Shown here in pieces: positions 1-7,206 of a stretch of 46,313 nt of DNA. The notes beneath the pieces are model-generated. The model saw only the letters and a list, made by a program, of their open reading frames with translations, had not been told where the DNA came from and did not search any database. The stretch is taken from positions 1-46,313 of the IMG/VR virus record IMGVR_UViG_3300036799_000081; one strand, written 5' to 3'. The stretch is from a virus. A program made the position numbers and the translations under genes. Position 1 is the stretch's first letter. Each line of letters starts with the position of its first letter.

Positions 1-108
1 CGTCGAGCCGTCGAGCCGTCGAGCCGTCGAGCCGTCGAGCCGTCGAGCCGTCGAGCCGTCGAGCCGTCGAGCCGTCGAGCCGTCGAGCCGTCGAGCCGTC
101 GAGCCGTC
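1..108. repeat. 8-bp tandem repeat, about 13.5 copies, cut by window edge
   Basis: The octamer CGTCGAGC is repeated head to tail without a visible mismatch from base 1 to base 108, and the array runs off the left edge, so its full length is unknown. A unit of 8 is not a multiple of 3, which argues against a simple coding repeat. It lies directly upstream of the promoter of the CobS-like gene. It may be a regulatory or replication-linked array, or a point where an assembly stopped; the sequence alone does not decide. Confidence 0.9.
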
Positions 109-119
109 CAAAAAGAAGC

Positions 120-148
120 TTGACGCGTGAATTGGTCTAGTCCATATA
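120..148 (+). promoter_or_regulatory. sigma70-like promoter of the CobS/CobT-like operon
   Basis: TTGACG (120-125) and CATATA (143-148) are separated by exactly 17 bp. The spacer carries GGTCTAG (134-140), and GTCTA/TAGAC form an inverted repeat across the -10 box. The same half-palindrome recurs at other candidate promoters in the window, so it may be an operator. The predicted leader is about 60 nt and ends in a good ribosome binding site (AAAGGAAC) before the ATG at 214. Confidence 0.65.
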
Positions 149-213
149 GACGGCTCCGAAAGGGCGCGTCCAAGCGCGTCTTTTGATCGGTTAAAACGAA
201 AGGAACCTTTGAT

Positions 214-1770
214 ATGACTAGCTTTTCTCCAGTTCGTCCGTTTGTCGGCACACAGCGTAACGAGCTTCGCAAACTGGCGCGCAACCATCCTGATTTCGAC
301 CGCTGGCGCGCTTTGAACGACCCCAAAAATGAAATGAAAAAAGCTGAAATCATTCGCGCCGTCAATGATTTAGGCCTAGTCGCGCAAGCGGAGGCGATCT
401 TAGGCGCGCCGCAAGCGTCGACGCTGGACAGTGAAGCGTTCGATGATCATTCCGATACGGCGCTCGATACGGCGCTGGACGAGGCGAGCATGGCGAAATC
501 GGACGAGGGCGATACGAACGAGCCGTCGCCAATCGATGTGGATATCGAAAGCGTTCTGGGCCCGGTTCGCCCCTTCCTGGCTGGCGGTTTGATCGCCAAC
601 ATCGAGGCGGCGCTCCGGCCGATTGTCGTCCAAGCGCACAAACCGGCGCAAACGATCATCGTGCAGTCGAACGCGCCGCTCAAGGCGGGCGAAGCCGCTC
701 ATGCGAGGCGAATAGGCGTTTCGACCATGTCTAAAGTGTTCATGGTCGGCGGCGCTAAGGGCAAGCGTCCCGTAGCGCTCTGGGATGATCCGCTCGCGCC
801 CCGTCCCGATGCGGGCTATGTGATGGACGGCGCGAGAATGTATCTCGGCGCGAGCGCTTTCGAGGCTGGCGAAACGGTCTGGTTCGCGGGACCGGCCGGG
901 GCTGGCAAGACAACGCTGGCGAAAGAGTACGCGGCGCTCACGGGACGAGGTTTCGTCCGGATCGGTTTTAATCACTCGACCGAAATGATTGATCTGATCG
1001 GCCAACCGGAGCCGCAACCGGCGAACGAGAACGGCGGCGTCAAGATGGTTTGGCGAGACGGCGTGTTCACGCGCGCCATTCGACGGGCCGGAACGATGAT
1101 CCTGTTGGACGAGCTAACCGGAGCGCCTCCCGGCACAAGCATGGCGTTCCAGACCATCTTGGACGAGCGCCAACTCACACTCCCGACCGGCGAAGTTGTC
1201 AATTTCGCCGACGGCGTTGTCGTCGCGATCGCCGACAACACGGCTGGTTATGGCGACGAAAGCGGCGTGTACGCCGGAACGCAAGCCGCCAACGGCGCGC
1301 TCGTGGATCGGGCCGTACGGCTTGTTCCGGTCGATTACATGAGCGCCTTGCTGGAGGCGGAAGCGCTTCAACGCAGGACCGGCGCGCCGCAAGCGGCTTG
1401 CATTCGTTTGGCGGATTTCGCGGTGAAAGTGCGCACCGTTCAGGCGCAGAACAAGAGCGACAGCCGACCGTTCTCCATTCGTCGCCTGATCGCGTTCGCC
1501 AACGCCACGCATCGCGATTTGATGACGTGCGACGAAGCTTGGACGATTACCGCGTATTCGCGGCTCCCCGAGTTGGATCGCGAGGAACTACGCCAAGCCG
1601 TCAACGCGCATTTCGACGGCAAGGCTTACGTTCGCGAGCTAAAGGGCGAAGCGGCTCCGATCGATCCCGTGCAAATGGATTTTAGCATGGGCGCAGCCTT
1701 CACGGACGCGATAGCGAGCGCCAGACAGGCGCAAGCCAAGCGCGCGTTCGGGGCGGTCGATCAGGCTTGA
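214..1770 (+). CDS. CobS-like MoxR-family AAA+ ATPase
   Basis: A 518-residue protein with a hydrophilic N-terminal part (about 1-200) and a C-terminal AAA+ domain. The Walker A motif GPAGAGKTT is near residues 226-234 and Walker B MILLDEL near 295-301. A sensor-type segment, IADNTAGYGDE, is followed by YAGTQAANGALVDR, which closely matches the CobS/MoxR signature (TANT, GLGD, GTQ, DR). In the family, CobS works with the VWA protein CobT as an ATP-driven complex in cobalt chelation; MoxR/VWA pairs also act as remodelling chaperones. The VWA partner lies immediately downstream. No CobN is present here, so a phage-specific remodelling role is at least as likely as corrin metabolism. The start has AAAGGAAC 7 nt upstream. 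Confidence 0.85.
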   Translation: MTSFSPVRPFVGTQRNELRKLARNHPDFDRWRALNDPKNEMKKAEIIRAVNDLGLVAQAEAILGAPQASTLDSEAFDDHSDTALDTALDEASMAKSDEGDTNEPSPIDVDIESVLGPVRPFLAGGLIANIEAALRPIVVQAHKPAQTIIVQSNAPLKAGEAAHARRIGVSTMSKVFMVGGAKGKRPVALWDDPLAPRPDAGYVMDGARMYLGASAFEAGETVWFAGPAGAGKTTLAKEYAALTGRGFVRIGFNHSTEMIDLIGQPEPQPANENGGVKMVWRDGVFTRAIRRAGTMILLDELTGAPPGTSMAFQTILDERQLTLPTGEVVNFADGVVVAIADNTAGYGDESGVYAGTQAANGALVDRAVRLVPVDYMSALLEAEALQRRTGAPQAACIRLADFAVKVRTVQAQNKSDSRPFSIRRLIAFANATHRDLMTCDEAWTITAYSRLPELDREELRQAVNAHFDGKAYVRELKGEAAPIDPVQMDFSMGAAFTDAIASARQAQAKRAFGAVDQA

Positions 1771-1795
1771 CTTATGGTCTAGTTTAATTTAACGC
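1767..1795 (+). promoter_or_regulatory. possible weak promoter/operator between the AAA+ and VWA genes
   Basis: TTGACT (1767-1772) is followed after 17 bp by a poor -10 (TAACGC, 1790-1795). The spacer holds GGTCTAG (1776-1782) at nearly the same place as in the promoter of the upstream gene. The poor -10 box makes promoter function uncertain; an operator role is also possible. Confidence 0.3.
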
Positions 1796-1839
1796 TGAGG
1801 GCGTTAGCTCAAAGGGGCTAACGCCCTCAGTTCGTTTTT
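1795..1839 (+). terminator. intrinsic terminator or attenuator between the two genes
   Basis: A perfect 14-bp stem, CTGAGGGCGTTAGC (1795-1808) with GCTAACGCCCTCAG (1817-1830), encloses an 8-nt loop and is followed by TTCGTTTTT. It sits between the AAA+ gene and its VWA partner, so it could lower expression of the second gene relative to the first. Confidence 0.85.
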
Positions 1840-1855
1840 GGAAAGGAAAAGTCAG

Positions 1856-3775
1856 ATGTTTAAATCCAGCGTTCTCGTTCCGGACGCGCTTGTCGCGATG
1901 GAAAGCAATCTCAAGGCGATTTTGGCGATGTTCAACGTGCGCGTCAAAAGCCTTCGTTGCGTGATCGACGGCAATAGCGGGACGGCCTCAATCCGGCATT
2001 ACAAGCAAAGCGACGGACTTATCGCCATGGTGTATTTTCCGGCGCTCAAATCGACGCAACGGCTCGCCAAGCAAGAGCTAGACCGCTGGACGGGATATTT
2101 TATCCACGAAATCTGTCACGGGATTTGGACCGACGAAGCTCAATGGATGATCGCTTGCCGTGAGGGCTTGCACGCGCTTGTCAATGGGATGGAGGACGTG
2201 CGCATCGAGCGCAAGATGATCCGGTCGGCGCGGGTCGACAACGCGAAAGAGCGCTTGGTTGAGCTACTTGATTTCATCGCCAACCGCGAGCCGCCGAAAG
2301 GCGCGAAGGCGTATGATCCAAACGACGCGCAATCCCTGCCTTGGACGCTCGCCATCATCGGGCGCGTCAAGCTCAACGGTTATTCGATCCAAGCGGGCCA
2401 TGACGCCTACGCCAAGTTGAGCCGATCGATGCGGAGGCTTGTCGATGGGGCGCTCGTCAAGCTGGACAAAGCGCAGAGCACGGCGGACGTTCTGGCGATA
2501 GCGCGCGATATTCAGGCGAGCTTGGCCAAAGGCGCGCCGCAAACCCGGCAAGCGCAACCGAAAGGCGAAGGCAAGGGCGAAAGCAATTCCAAGTCGCAAA
2601 AAGGCGAGCAAGGCGAGGGCGAAGGCGAGGGCGAAGGCGAAGGAAAGGGGCAAGGCGAGCCAGAAACGGCCGCTGGACGGAAAAAGGGGTCCGGCGAAGG
2701 GAATGATGCGTCCGAGGGCGAAAAGGGCGCTGGCGAGGCTCTCAAGGGCGAAGGCGAAGGCGAAGGCGCGAGCGCCAGCGACGACGGCGCGGGAAGGAAC
2801 GACAGCGAAAGCGCGCAAGGCGAAGGGGCGGACGCGGCCGGCGCGCCTAAGCCGTTCGACGCCCGCGACATGAAAGAGGTTGACTTAAATCCAGTGTCGG
2901 AGGCGGTGGCGAAGGCGAGCAAAGCGCTTTTGAAAAGCGGCGAGGCGATGGGCGAAAGCGTGATGTCCGAGATTTTGCGGGACGCGATCAAACAAGCCGG
3001 CGAGCCGTTGCCGGACAGCGAGCAAAGTCACCACGGGCGCGGCGGTTACGCCGGACTGGCGCAGGAGGCGCAGACGGCGAGCAACCTTCGCCAGCAATGC
3101 GTTCGGGTCTTGAAGCGCTCGGACAAGGACAGCTGGCGACGGCGGTTGAGCGCCGGGCGTCTCGACCGGCGCGCCTATGGGCGCTTGGCGGTCGGGGATC
3201 ACTCCAACTCGTTCGCCAAGCATATGTTTTCGCCAGGGTGGGAAACCGAGATCACAATCATTCTGGACGGCTCCGAGAGCATGAGCAGGGGCTACAAGCT
3301 TCAACGCGCGGCAAGCTTGGCGCTGGTGGTGGCGCAAGCGGCCGAGCAAGTCGGGGTCAAGTGCGAAATCGTGCGGTTCTTCCGCGATAAGGTGGTTTCG
3401 ATCAAGGCCCCGCGCGAACGTCTCGGCTCGCCAGCCGCGCAAGCGCGTCTAGGCCATGCGGCGCAATCGACCGGGGGAAGCACGCCGTTGACGCGATCGA
3501 TCGCGTTGTGCGCCAAGCGGCTCGCCATTCGAGCGCCGACGAAACGAAAAATGATCTTTGCGGTGACGGACGGGATTTGCGACTGCGGGCGCGAGGCGGT
3601 GCGGAAAGTGACGGAGCATTGCGACGCGGCGGGGGTGGAGATTGTCGGGTTGTCGATCGACAGTCCGGTGCAAGGCGCGTTCCGGTTCGAGAGCGCGATC
3701 AAGTCCGACGAGGACGTGGCGAAGGCCGGGCTTGGCGTTTTGGTCAAGGCGCTGGAAGCGAGGGCGGGGCGGTGA
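1856..3775 (+). CDS. CobT-like VWA protein with an HExxH motif
   Basis: A 639-residue protein. The N-terminal domain carries an HExxH zinc-protease-type motif (H84, E85, H88 in YFIHEICHG), then NGMEDVRIE at 110-118, which could supply a third ligand. A long acidic, Gly/Glu/Lys-rich linker (about 225-340, e.g. GEGEGEGEGEGKGQGE) leads to a C-terminal von Willebrand A domain with a complete MIDAS: DGSES at 471-475, the Thr in STGGSTPL and the Asp of AVTDG. The layout (N-domain, acidic linker, VWA) is that of CobT, and the AAA+ partner lies upstream. I chose the ATG at 1856 because GGAAAGGA lies 7 nt before it; an in-frame TTG at 1838 has no such site. Whether the HExxH is catalytic cannot be told from sequence. 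Confidence 0.85.
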   Translation: MFKSSVLVPDALVAMESNLKAILAMFNVRVKSLRCVIDGNSGTASIRHYKQSDGLIAMVYFPALKSTQRLAKQELDRWTGYFIHEICHGIWTDEAQWMIACREGLHALVNGMEDVRIERKMIRSARVDNAKERLVELLDFIANREPPKGAKAYDPNDAQSLPWTLAIIGRVKLNGYSIQAGHDAYAKLSRSMRRLVDGALVKLDKAQSTADVLAIARDIQASLAKGAPQTRQAQPKGEGKGESNSKSQKGEQGEGEGEGEGEGKGQGEPETAAGRKKGSGEGNDASEGEKGAGEALKGEGEGEGASASDDGAGRNDSESAQGEGADAAGAPKPFDARDMKEVDLNPVSEAVAKASKALLKSGEAMGESVMSEILRDAIKQAGEPLPDSEQSHHGRGGYAGLAQEAQTASNLRQQCVRVLKRSDKDSWRRRLSAGRLDRRAYGRLAVGDHSNSFAKHMFSPGWETEITIILDGSESMSRGYKLQRAASLALVVAQAAEQVGVKCEIVRFFRDKVVSIKAPRERLGSPAAQARLGHAAQSTGGSTPLTRSIALCAKRLAIRAPTKRKMIFAVTDGICDCGREAVRKVTEHCDAAGVEIVGLSIDSPVQGAFRFESAIKSDEDVAKAGLGVLVKALEARAGR

Positions 3776-3954
3776 TTGCGGTTTTCTTGACGGCGCTAGG
3801 GGCGGCGTTTTTTGTCGCGCTCGCTCTTGCGTGTCTCGTAATTCTCGCGGGGGGCGCCTTGGCGACGTGGAGCGCCTTGACGCCCGACCCGCAATTGCTT
3901 CCGGGCGAACGGGAGGCGCGCGAGCGCCGCGACAGGCGTTCGCGCCCGTCATAA
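3772..3954 (+). CDS. small single-span membrane protein
   Basis: 60 residues from a GTG that overlaps the stop of the VWA gene (GTGA). Residues 2-32 form one hydrophobic helix rich in Ala, Val and Leu, followed by a charged, Arg-rich tail (GEREARERRDRRSRPS). The overlap suggests translational coupling to the AAA+/VWA pair, so it might link that complex to the membrane. No family is recognised. A hairpin terminator follows about 30 bp downstream, so it is probably the last gene of this operon. Confidence 0.5.
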   Translation: MIAVFLTALGAAFFVALALACLVILAGGALATWSALTPDPQLLPGEREARERRDRRSRPS

Positions 3955-3982
3955 ACTCTCCCGGACAAACCTGGACAAAGTT

Positions 3983-4018
3983 GCAAGGGCCGCTCGCGAG
4001 AGCGGCCCTTGCCGTTTC
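3983..4018 (+). terminator. hairpin terminator after the CobS/CobT-like operon
   Basis: A perfect 13-bp stem, GCAAGGGCCGCTC (3983-3995) with GAGCGGCCCTTGC (4000-4012), has a 4-nt GCGA loop and is followed by CGTTTCAT, a short weak U tract. Its position after the last gene of the operon supports a terminator. Confidence 0.65.
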
Positions 4019-4046
4019 ATGCGCCGGTCGGTTATCACTCGCCCTC

Positions 4047-4406
4047 ATGCGGTACAGGCCAGCTTGGCGAGCGAAGCGGACGCGCCACCCTAAACAACCG
4101 GGGAAGCTTGCGCCGCCGGCGATGCTGGCGCGGCGTTCGTCGTTCGGCGATTTCAGCGAAGGCACGGGCCGAAGGCAATGCGCGGCGATGTCGCGCCAAT
4201 CGGGCGAACGATGCCGCAGGGACGCGATCGGGGGCGAGGCGCGTTGCCGGACGCACGGCGGCGTATCGCCGGCCGTGCGCAACGCCAAACGGAACGCCAA
4301 ACCGGGGCAAAAAGTGCGTCGCTCGTCCGACAGATATCTTATCGCCGGAATGAAGGTTCGCGCCTTGTGCGAGCGGCATGAGCCGTTGATAACAAAAGTG
4401 TTTTAG
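4047..4406 (+). CDS. HGG zinc-knuckle protein, possible N-terminal part of terminase small subunit
   Basis: 119 residues, very basic. Residues around 54-79 read RQCAAMSRQSGERCRRD then ARCRTHGGVSP. This Cys-x9-Cys...Cys-x2-His-Gly-Gly pattern is the zinc-binding knuckle found at the N-terminus of many phage terminase small subunits and related HGG proteins. The reading frame stops at TAG (4404-4406), just before a TerS-like reading frame in the +1 phase. Either it is an independent small DNA-binding protein or the two are one gene joined by a frameshift. There is no strong ribosome binding site before the ATG at 4047, so the start is uncertain. Confidence 0.6.
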   Translation: MRYRPAWRAKRTRHPKQPGKLAPPAMLARRSSFGDFSEGTGRRQCAAMSRQSGERCRRDAIGGEARCRTHGGVSPAVRNAKRNAKPGQKVRRSSDRYLIAGMKVRALCERHEPLITKVF

Positions 4407-4408
4407 TC
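4398..4408 (+). other. candidate +1 frameshift site
   Basis: The sequence GTG TTT TAG TCA allows tRNA-Phe to slip from UUU to the overlapping UUU one base forward at a stop codon. Reading would continue as Ser-His-Gly-Leu-Leu into the TerS-like frame. This is a classical arrangement for +1 frameshifting (slippery codon plus stop), but no stimulator such as an internal Shine-Dalgarno is evident. A sequencing indel or two separate genes would look the same. Confidence 0.3.
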
Positions 4409-4449
4409 ATGGTCTGTTAGGAAAAACGAGCATCGAAAACGACCGGGAA

Positions 4450-4788
4450 TTGGCTTTAAAAACACTTCGTGAAATATGCGAAAAAAGTGATGCTCCAGCG
4501 CAAGCGAAAAGCTCTGCGGCTAGAACTATTCTTGAGATGCTAGGCGATATCGGACGCCTTCAGGAAGCTAAAAAAGACTTACAAAACAAGATGTTAAGCG
4601 AAATGAGTAAGAGCGAGTTGGATGCGGAGATCGCTAAAATCGCTCGCAAGCCTGACGTTATACCAGTTAGCGAGCGCCGTCCAAAGCCTAAAACACTCAA
4701 GGCGTCCAAGCGCAAGCGCATCAAGCGCACCAAGCCAAACAAGCGCCAACGCACTACGTCGGGCGAGCTTAAACAATACGATTTTTGA
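4450..4788 (+). CDS. terminase small subunit-like protein
   Basis: 112 residues from TTG. The segment LKTLREICEKSDAPAQAKSS with ARTILEMLGDIG resembles the helical core seen in many TerS proteins (a LR-I-DP-AP-A-R-AA--IL pattern), followed by MLSEMSKSELDAEIAKI and a very basic, Lys/Arg-rich C-terminus. The role would be to recognise phage DNA and load the large terminase. The start is unclear: an ATC at 4432 lies 9-10 nt after AGGA, and the frame is open back to 4393, allowing fusion with the upstream HGG frame. Base composition is more AT-rich than the neighbours. Confidence 0.55.
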   Translation: MALKTLREICEKSDAPAQAKSSAARTILEMLGDIGRLQEAKKDLQNKMLSEMSKSELDAEIAKIARKPDVIPVSERRPKPKTLKASKRKRIKRTKPNKRQRTTSGELKQYDF

Positions 4789-4789
4789 G

Positions 4790-5160
4790 CTTGGACGCGC
4801 GAACGGCGTTGGACGCCGTCCGTCTGGGACGGCTTTAAACAGGTCGTGGACGTACGAGATTTTCCCAGGTAGTCTGGGACCAAAAAACTGATACCCGAGA
4901 TGTAGTTGGTGTTTATGGCGGTTTTCGCGGTCCGGACCGTCCAAGTAAAGCTGTACTGTGCGCTCCCATACAAAAAGTATTCGTGTATTTGGGTTACTAA
5001 GCTTTTACTTAAGCTCTAGCCTTGGACGATGTCTAAGTGTTTGGACATGCTTACGCTATACTGGACGCTATACTTTGGACGCCGTCCAATGCTTGAAGTG
5101 TACTGTACTAAACTTAGATTGACTGGGTTGACAGCGTCAACTTGGACGGGAATTGGACGG
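4790..5160. repeat. non-coding AT-richer region with clustered TTGGACG / CGTCCAA motifs
   Basis: No convincing gene is seen between 4789 and 5378. TTGGAC or its complement occurs repeatedly (near 4792, 4808, 4938, 5022, 5040, 5075, 5083, 5140, 5153). The cluster includes a perfect inverted repeat with a one-base centre, TTGGACG-C-CGTCCAA, at about 5075-5089, and a near copy at about 4808. The spacing is irregular. The cluster may be binding sites for a replication or regulatory protein. The same short word is also common in coding parts of the window, which weakens the inference. Confidence 0.5.
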
Positions 5161-5260
5161 GGCGCTCGCTCGTCCCGGTCCCCGGCATCCGCCCCCTGGC
5201 CCCCCTCGCGGCTCGGCTGGCGAACGCGGCCACCCCGAAAGACAAAAATTCCGATTTTTT

Positions 5261-5348
5261 TAAGTTTTCCATCCTAAATTTCCAAAATTTATAAGTTTTC
5301 CACGCTAAATTTCCAAAATTTGTAAGTTTTCCACGCTAAATAAGTTTT
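5261..5348. repeat. 31-bp iteron-like direct repeats, origin candidate
   Basis: A 31-bp unit beginning TAAGTTTTCCACGCTAAAT occurs at 5261-5291 (two mismatches) and 5292-5322, then partially at 5323-5340 and 5341-5348. Each full unit contains AAATTTCCAAAATTT, an imperfect palindrome. The block is strongly AT-rich in a GC-rich genome and lies next to a run of T residues. Tandem AT-rich iterons in an intergenic region are typical of replication origins or of phage control regions. Confidence 0.75.
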
Positions 5349-5378
5349 AAGCCTGGTGACGCTGGATTTTTCAATTTT

Positions 5379-5771
5379 TTATGTTTTGGCTACCTGGGTA
5401 GCCCCCGGACCGTCCGAGGCGGCTCCTTCCCCAGGACGCGGCTGCGTGGCGAAGGGGCTAGGCATCCATTTGACCACTCGCAATCCTGTTTTGTCGTCGT
5501 CGCGGACCTGATGGTCGGCGAACCACGCCACCGAACCGCGTAAAGCGGGAGCGCCGTTGTGGACGATCCGCAAGGCGTCCTCGCGCTTGGCCTTGCCGCG
5601 ATCGACCAGCCAGCGGGCGGCGGAATGCCCCGGATCGCGCCAGATCCCGATCTCTTCGCCCTCGAACCACACCCGAAAGCGCAGCTCGGTGTTGGCGTCC
5701 TGGCTGGAAGGCGCGGGTTGTCGCGCCCCGTTGAGTTCACGCAGGCGCTCGATCACGATTTTTATGTCCAA
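5379..5771 (-). CDS. hypothetical protein
   Basis: 130 residues, no recognised family. The middle is soluble and mixed in character (FRVWFEGEEIGIWRDPGHSA, then ARWLVDRGKAKREDALRIVH), suggesting a small folded domain. The last 30 residues are Pro/Gly/Ala-rich and probably disordered. GGGAGGA precedes the ATG by about 9 nt, supporting the start. It stands alone on the minus strand between the repeat region and the tail fibre genes, and is transcribed towards the repeats. Confidence 0.7.
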   Translation of the reverse strand: MDIKIVIERLRELNGARQPAPSSQDANTELRFRVWFEGEEIGIWRDPGHSAARWLVDRGKAKREDALRIVHNGAPALRGSVAWFADHQVRDDDKTGLRVVKWMPSPFATQPRPGEGAASDGPGATQVAKT

Positions 5772-5859
5772 CGTAATCCTCCCGTTGTTTTGGACGGTCT
5801 ATCACGGCCGAAATTCTCGTGCTAGTCAGACGACGCCCCTGCGGAACACGGGCGAAGCG

Positions 5860-7206
5860 ATGTCCAGAGCCGAAAAGACGTTCAGCTTCGCTTCTTGGGC
5901 GAGCGACCACCCGAGCGACCCCGTTCCCGGCGACCGCATCGACATCCAGTTCGCCGACCACAAGCGCGCCATCGACAGCCTCGACGCCGCGATCTCCCGG
6001 CTCCTGCGCGCCGACGGCAAGCTCAACCACGATCTTCTCACCCCCGAAAGCCTGCCGCCGTCTCTCGCCTTGGGACTGGCCCGCGACACCGCCAAACGGA
6101 TCGAGGCCAGCGTCGACCCCGTCGTCGCGCAAGCCAAACAGCGGCTGTTCGAGCTGGAGGGGGCCCAGCTCGACCTGCAGGCCGCGCTCGCCGAAATCAA
6201 GGCGCGCCAGCGCGAGGCGGCCAAGCTTCTCGACGCCACCGCGTCCCTCAGCGAAGTCGTCCACGCCCACGCGCGGCAGGCGATGAGCGCCGTCACCCGC
6301 GCCGCGACGATCCAGGCCCAGGCGTTCGAGGATCAGAACTGGAGGGATCTGCAGGCGAACACCGCCGAGGATTGGGCTCTCGTGTCCACCACTTGGGCCG
6401 AGTTCATGGACGGCAATGCGACGATCCCGCCCAACATCCTCGCCTCCAACAGCATCACCGGCGACCACTGGTCGAGCCGCTGGTGGGCGCATCGGGCCGC
6501 CGGCGCGGCCGGGATGCTCGCCTGGTGGTACCAGGGCGCTTTCCCCGGCCCTCCCCCGTCGACTCCCAACACTCCGACCGGCCAGCCGATCCCGGTCGGC
6601 GGGATGTATTTCGACGTCGACGACGGCAAGATGTACGTCTGGGACGGCTCCGGCTGGGTTCCCCTGGCTCAGGGCCCCGCCGCCGCGACAACCTCGTCGT
6701 TGTATTACCTGGCCTTGGCCGGTCAGACGGTTTTCCCTCTCGGCGCCGCCGATTATTTCGGCCAGACGTTCGCCTTCAATCAGACAAGCCGGGAAGGCCT
6801 GTGGGCCAGCGTCAACGGCGTCCGCGTCATGCCCGTCGTCGACTATTCCGTCGACGCCGCCGCGAGCGTCGTCACCCTCGCGCGGCCCCTGAGCCTCAAC
6901 GCCGTCGTCACTTTCGACGTTCTCGCCCCCAAGTCCCAGCTCGCCCCCTCCGGCAGCGCCAACACGGTTCTGGTCGGCCCGATCGCCCCCGACGGCGTCA
7001 AGACCGTCTTCACCGGGCTGACCGTCGCTTCGAGCGGAAACCCCGTGAACGTCGTCAAGAACGAAGAGCTTCTCGTCTCCGTGGACGGCGTCCAGCAGTC
7101 TCCCGGCTTGAGCTACAACGCCTCGGGGGCCTCGATCACCTTCTCGCAGGCGCCCGACGCCAGCGCCCTGATCTTCATCGTCTGGTTCGGGCCGGCGAGC
7201 CCATGA
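5860..7206 (+). CDS. tail fibre / appendage structural protein
   Basis: 448 residues. Residues about 30-170 are Ala/Leu/Glu/Arg-rich and predicted helical or coiled coil (LRADGKLNHDLLTPESLPPS; AEIKARQREAAKLLDATASL). After a Pro-rich hinge (GAFPGPPPSTPNTPTGQ) comes a short beta motif, GGMYFDVDDGKMYVWDGSGW, typical of phage tail fibres. Two beta-rich repeats at the C-terminus have similar wording (SVNGVRVMPVVDYSVDAAAS and SVDGVQQSPGLSYNASGASI), which points to duplicated receptor-side domains. It overlaps the next gene by ATGA. No strong ribosome binding site precedes the chosen ATG; the conserved-looking MSRAEKTFSF start guided the choice. Confidence 0.75.
   Translation: MSRAEKTFSFASWASDHPSDPVPGDRIDIQFADHKRAIDSLDAAISRLLRADGKLNHDLLTPESLPPSLALGLARDTAKRIEASVDPVVAQAKQRLFELEGAQLDLQAALAEIKARQREAAKLLDATASLSEVVHAHARQAMSAVTRAATIQAQAFEDQNWRDLQANTAEDWALVSTTWAEFMDGNATIPPNILASNSITGDHWSSRWWAHRAAGAAGMLAWWYQGAFPGPPPSTPNTPTGQPIPVGGMYFDVDDGKMYVWDGSGWVPLAQGPAAATTSSLYYLALAGQTVFPLGAADYFGQTFAFNQTSREGLWASVNGVRVMPVVDYSVDAAASVVTLARPLSLNAVVTFDVLAPKSQLAPSGSANTVLVGPIAPDGVKTVFTGLTVASSGNPVNVVKNEELLVSVDGVQQSPGLSYNASGASITFSQAPDASALIFIVWFGPASP

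Noticed and set aside
1-108. CRISPR-like array
   Set aside because: The units are 8 bp and adjoining, with no spacers; it is a simple tandem repeat.
5029-5277. Possible 82-residue plus-strand reading frame in the repeat region
   Set aside because: It runs through the TTGGACG cluster and the low-complexity stretch, has no ribosome binding site, and its protein shows no domain-like composition.
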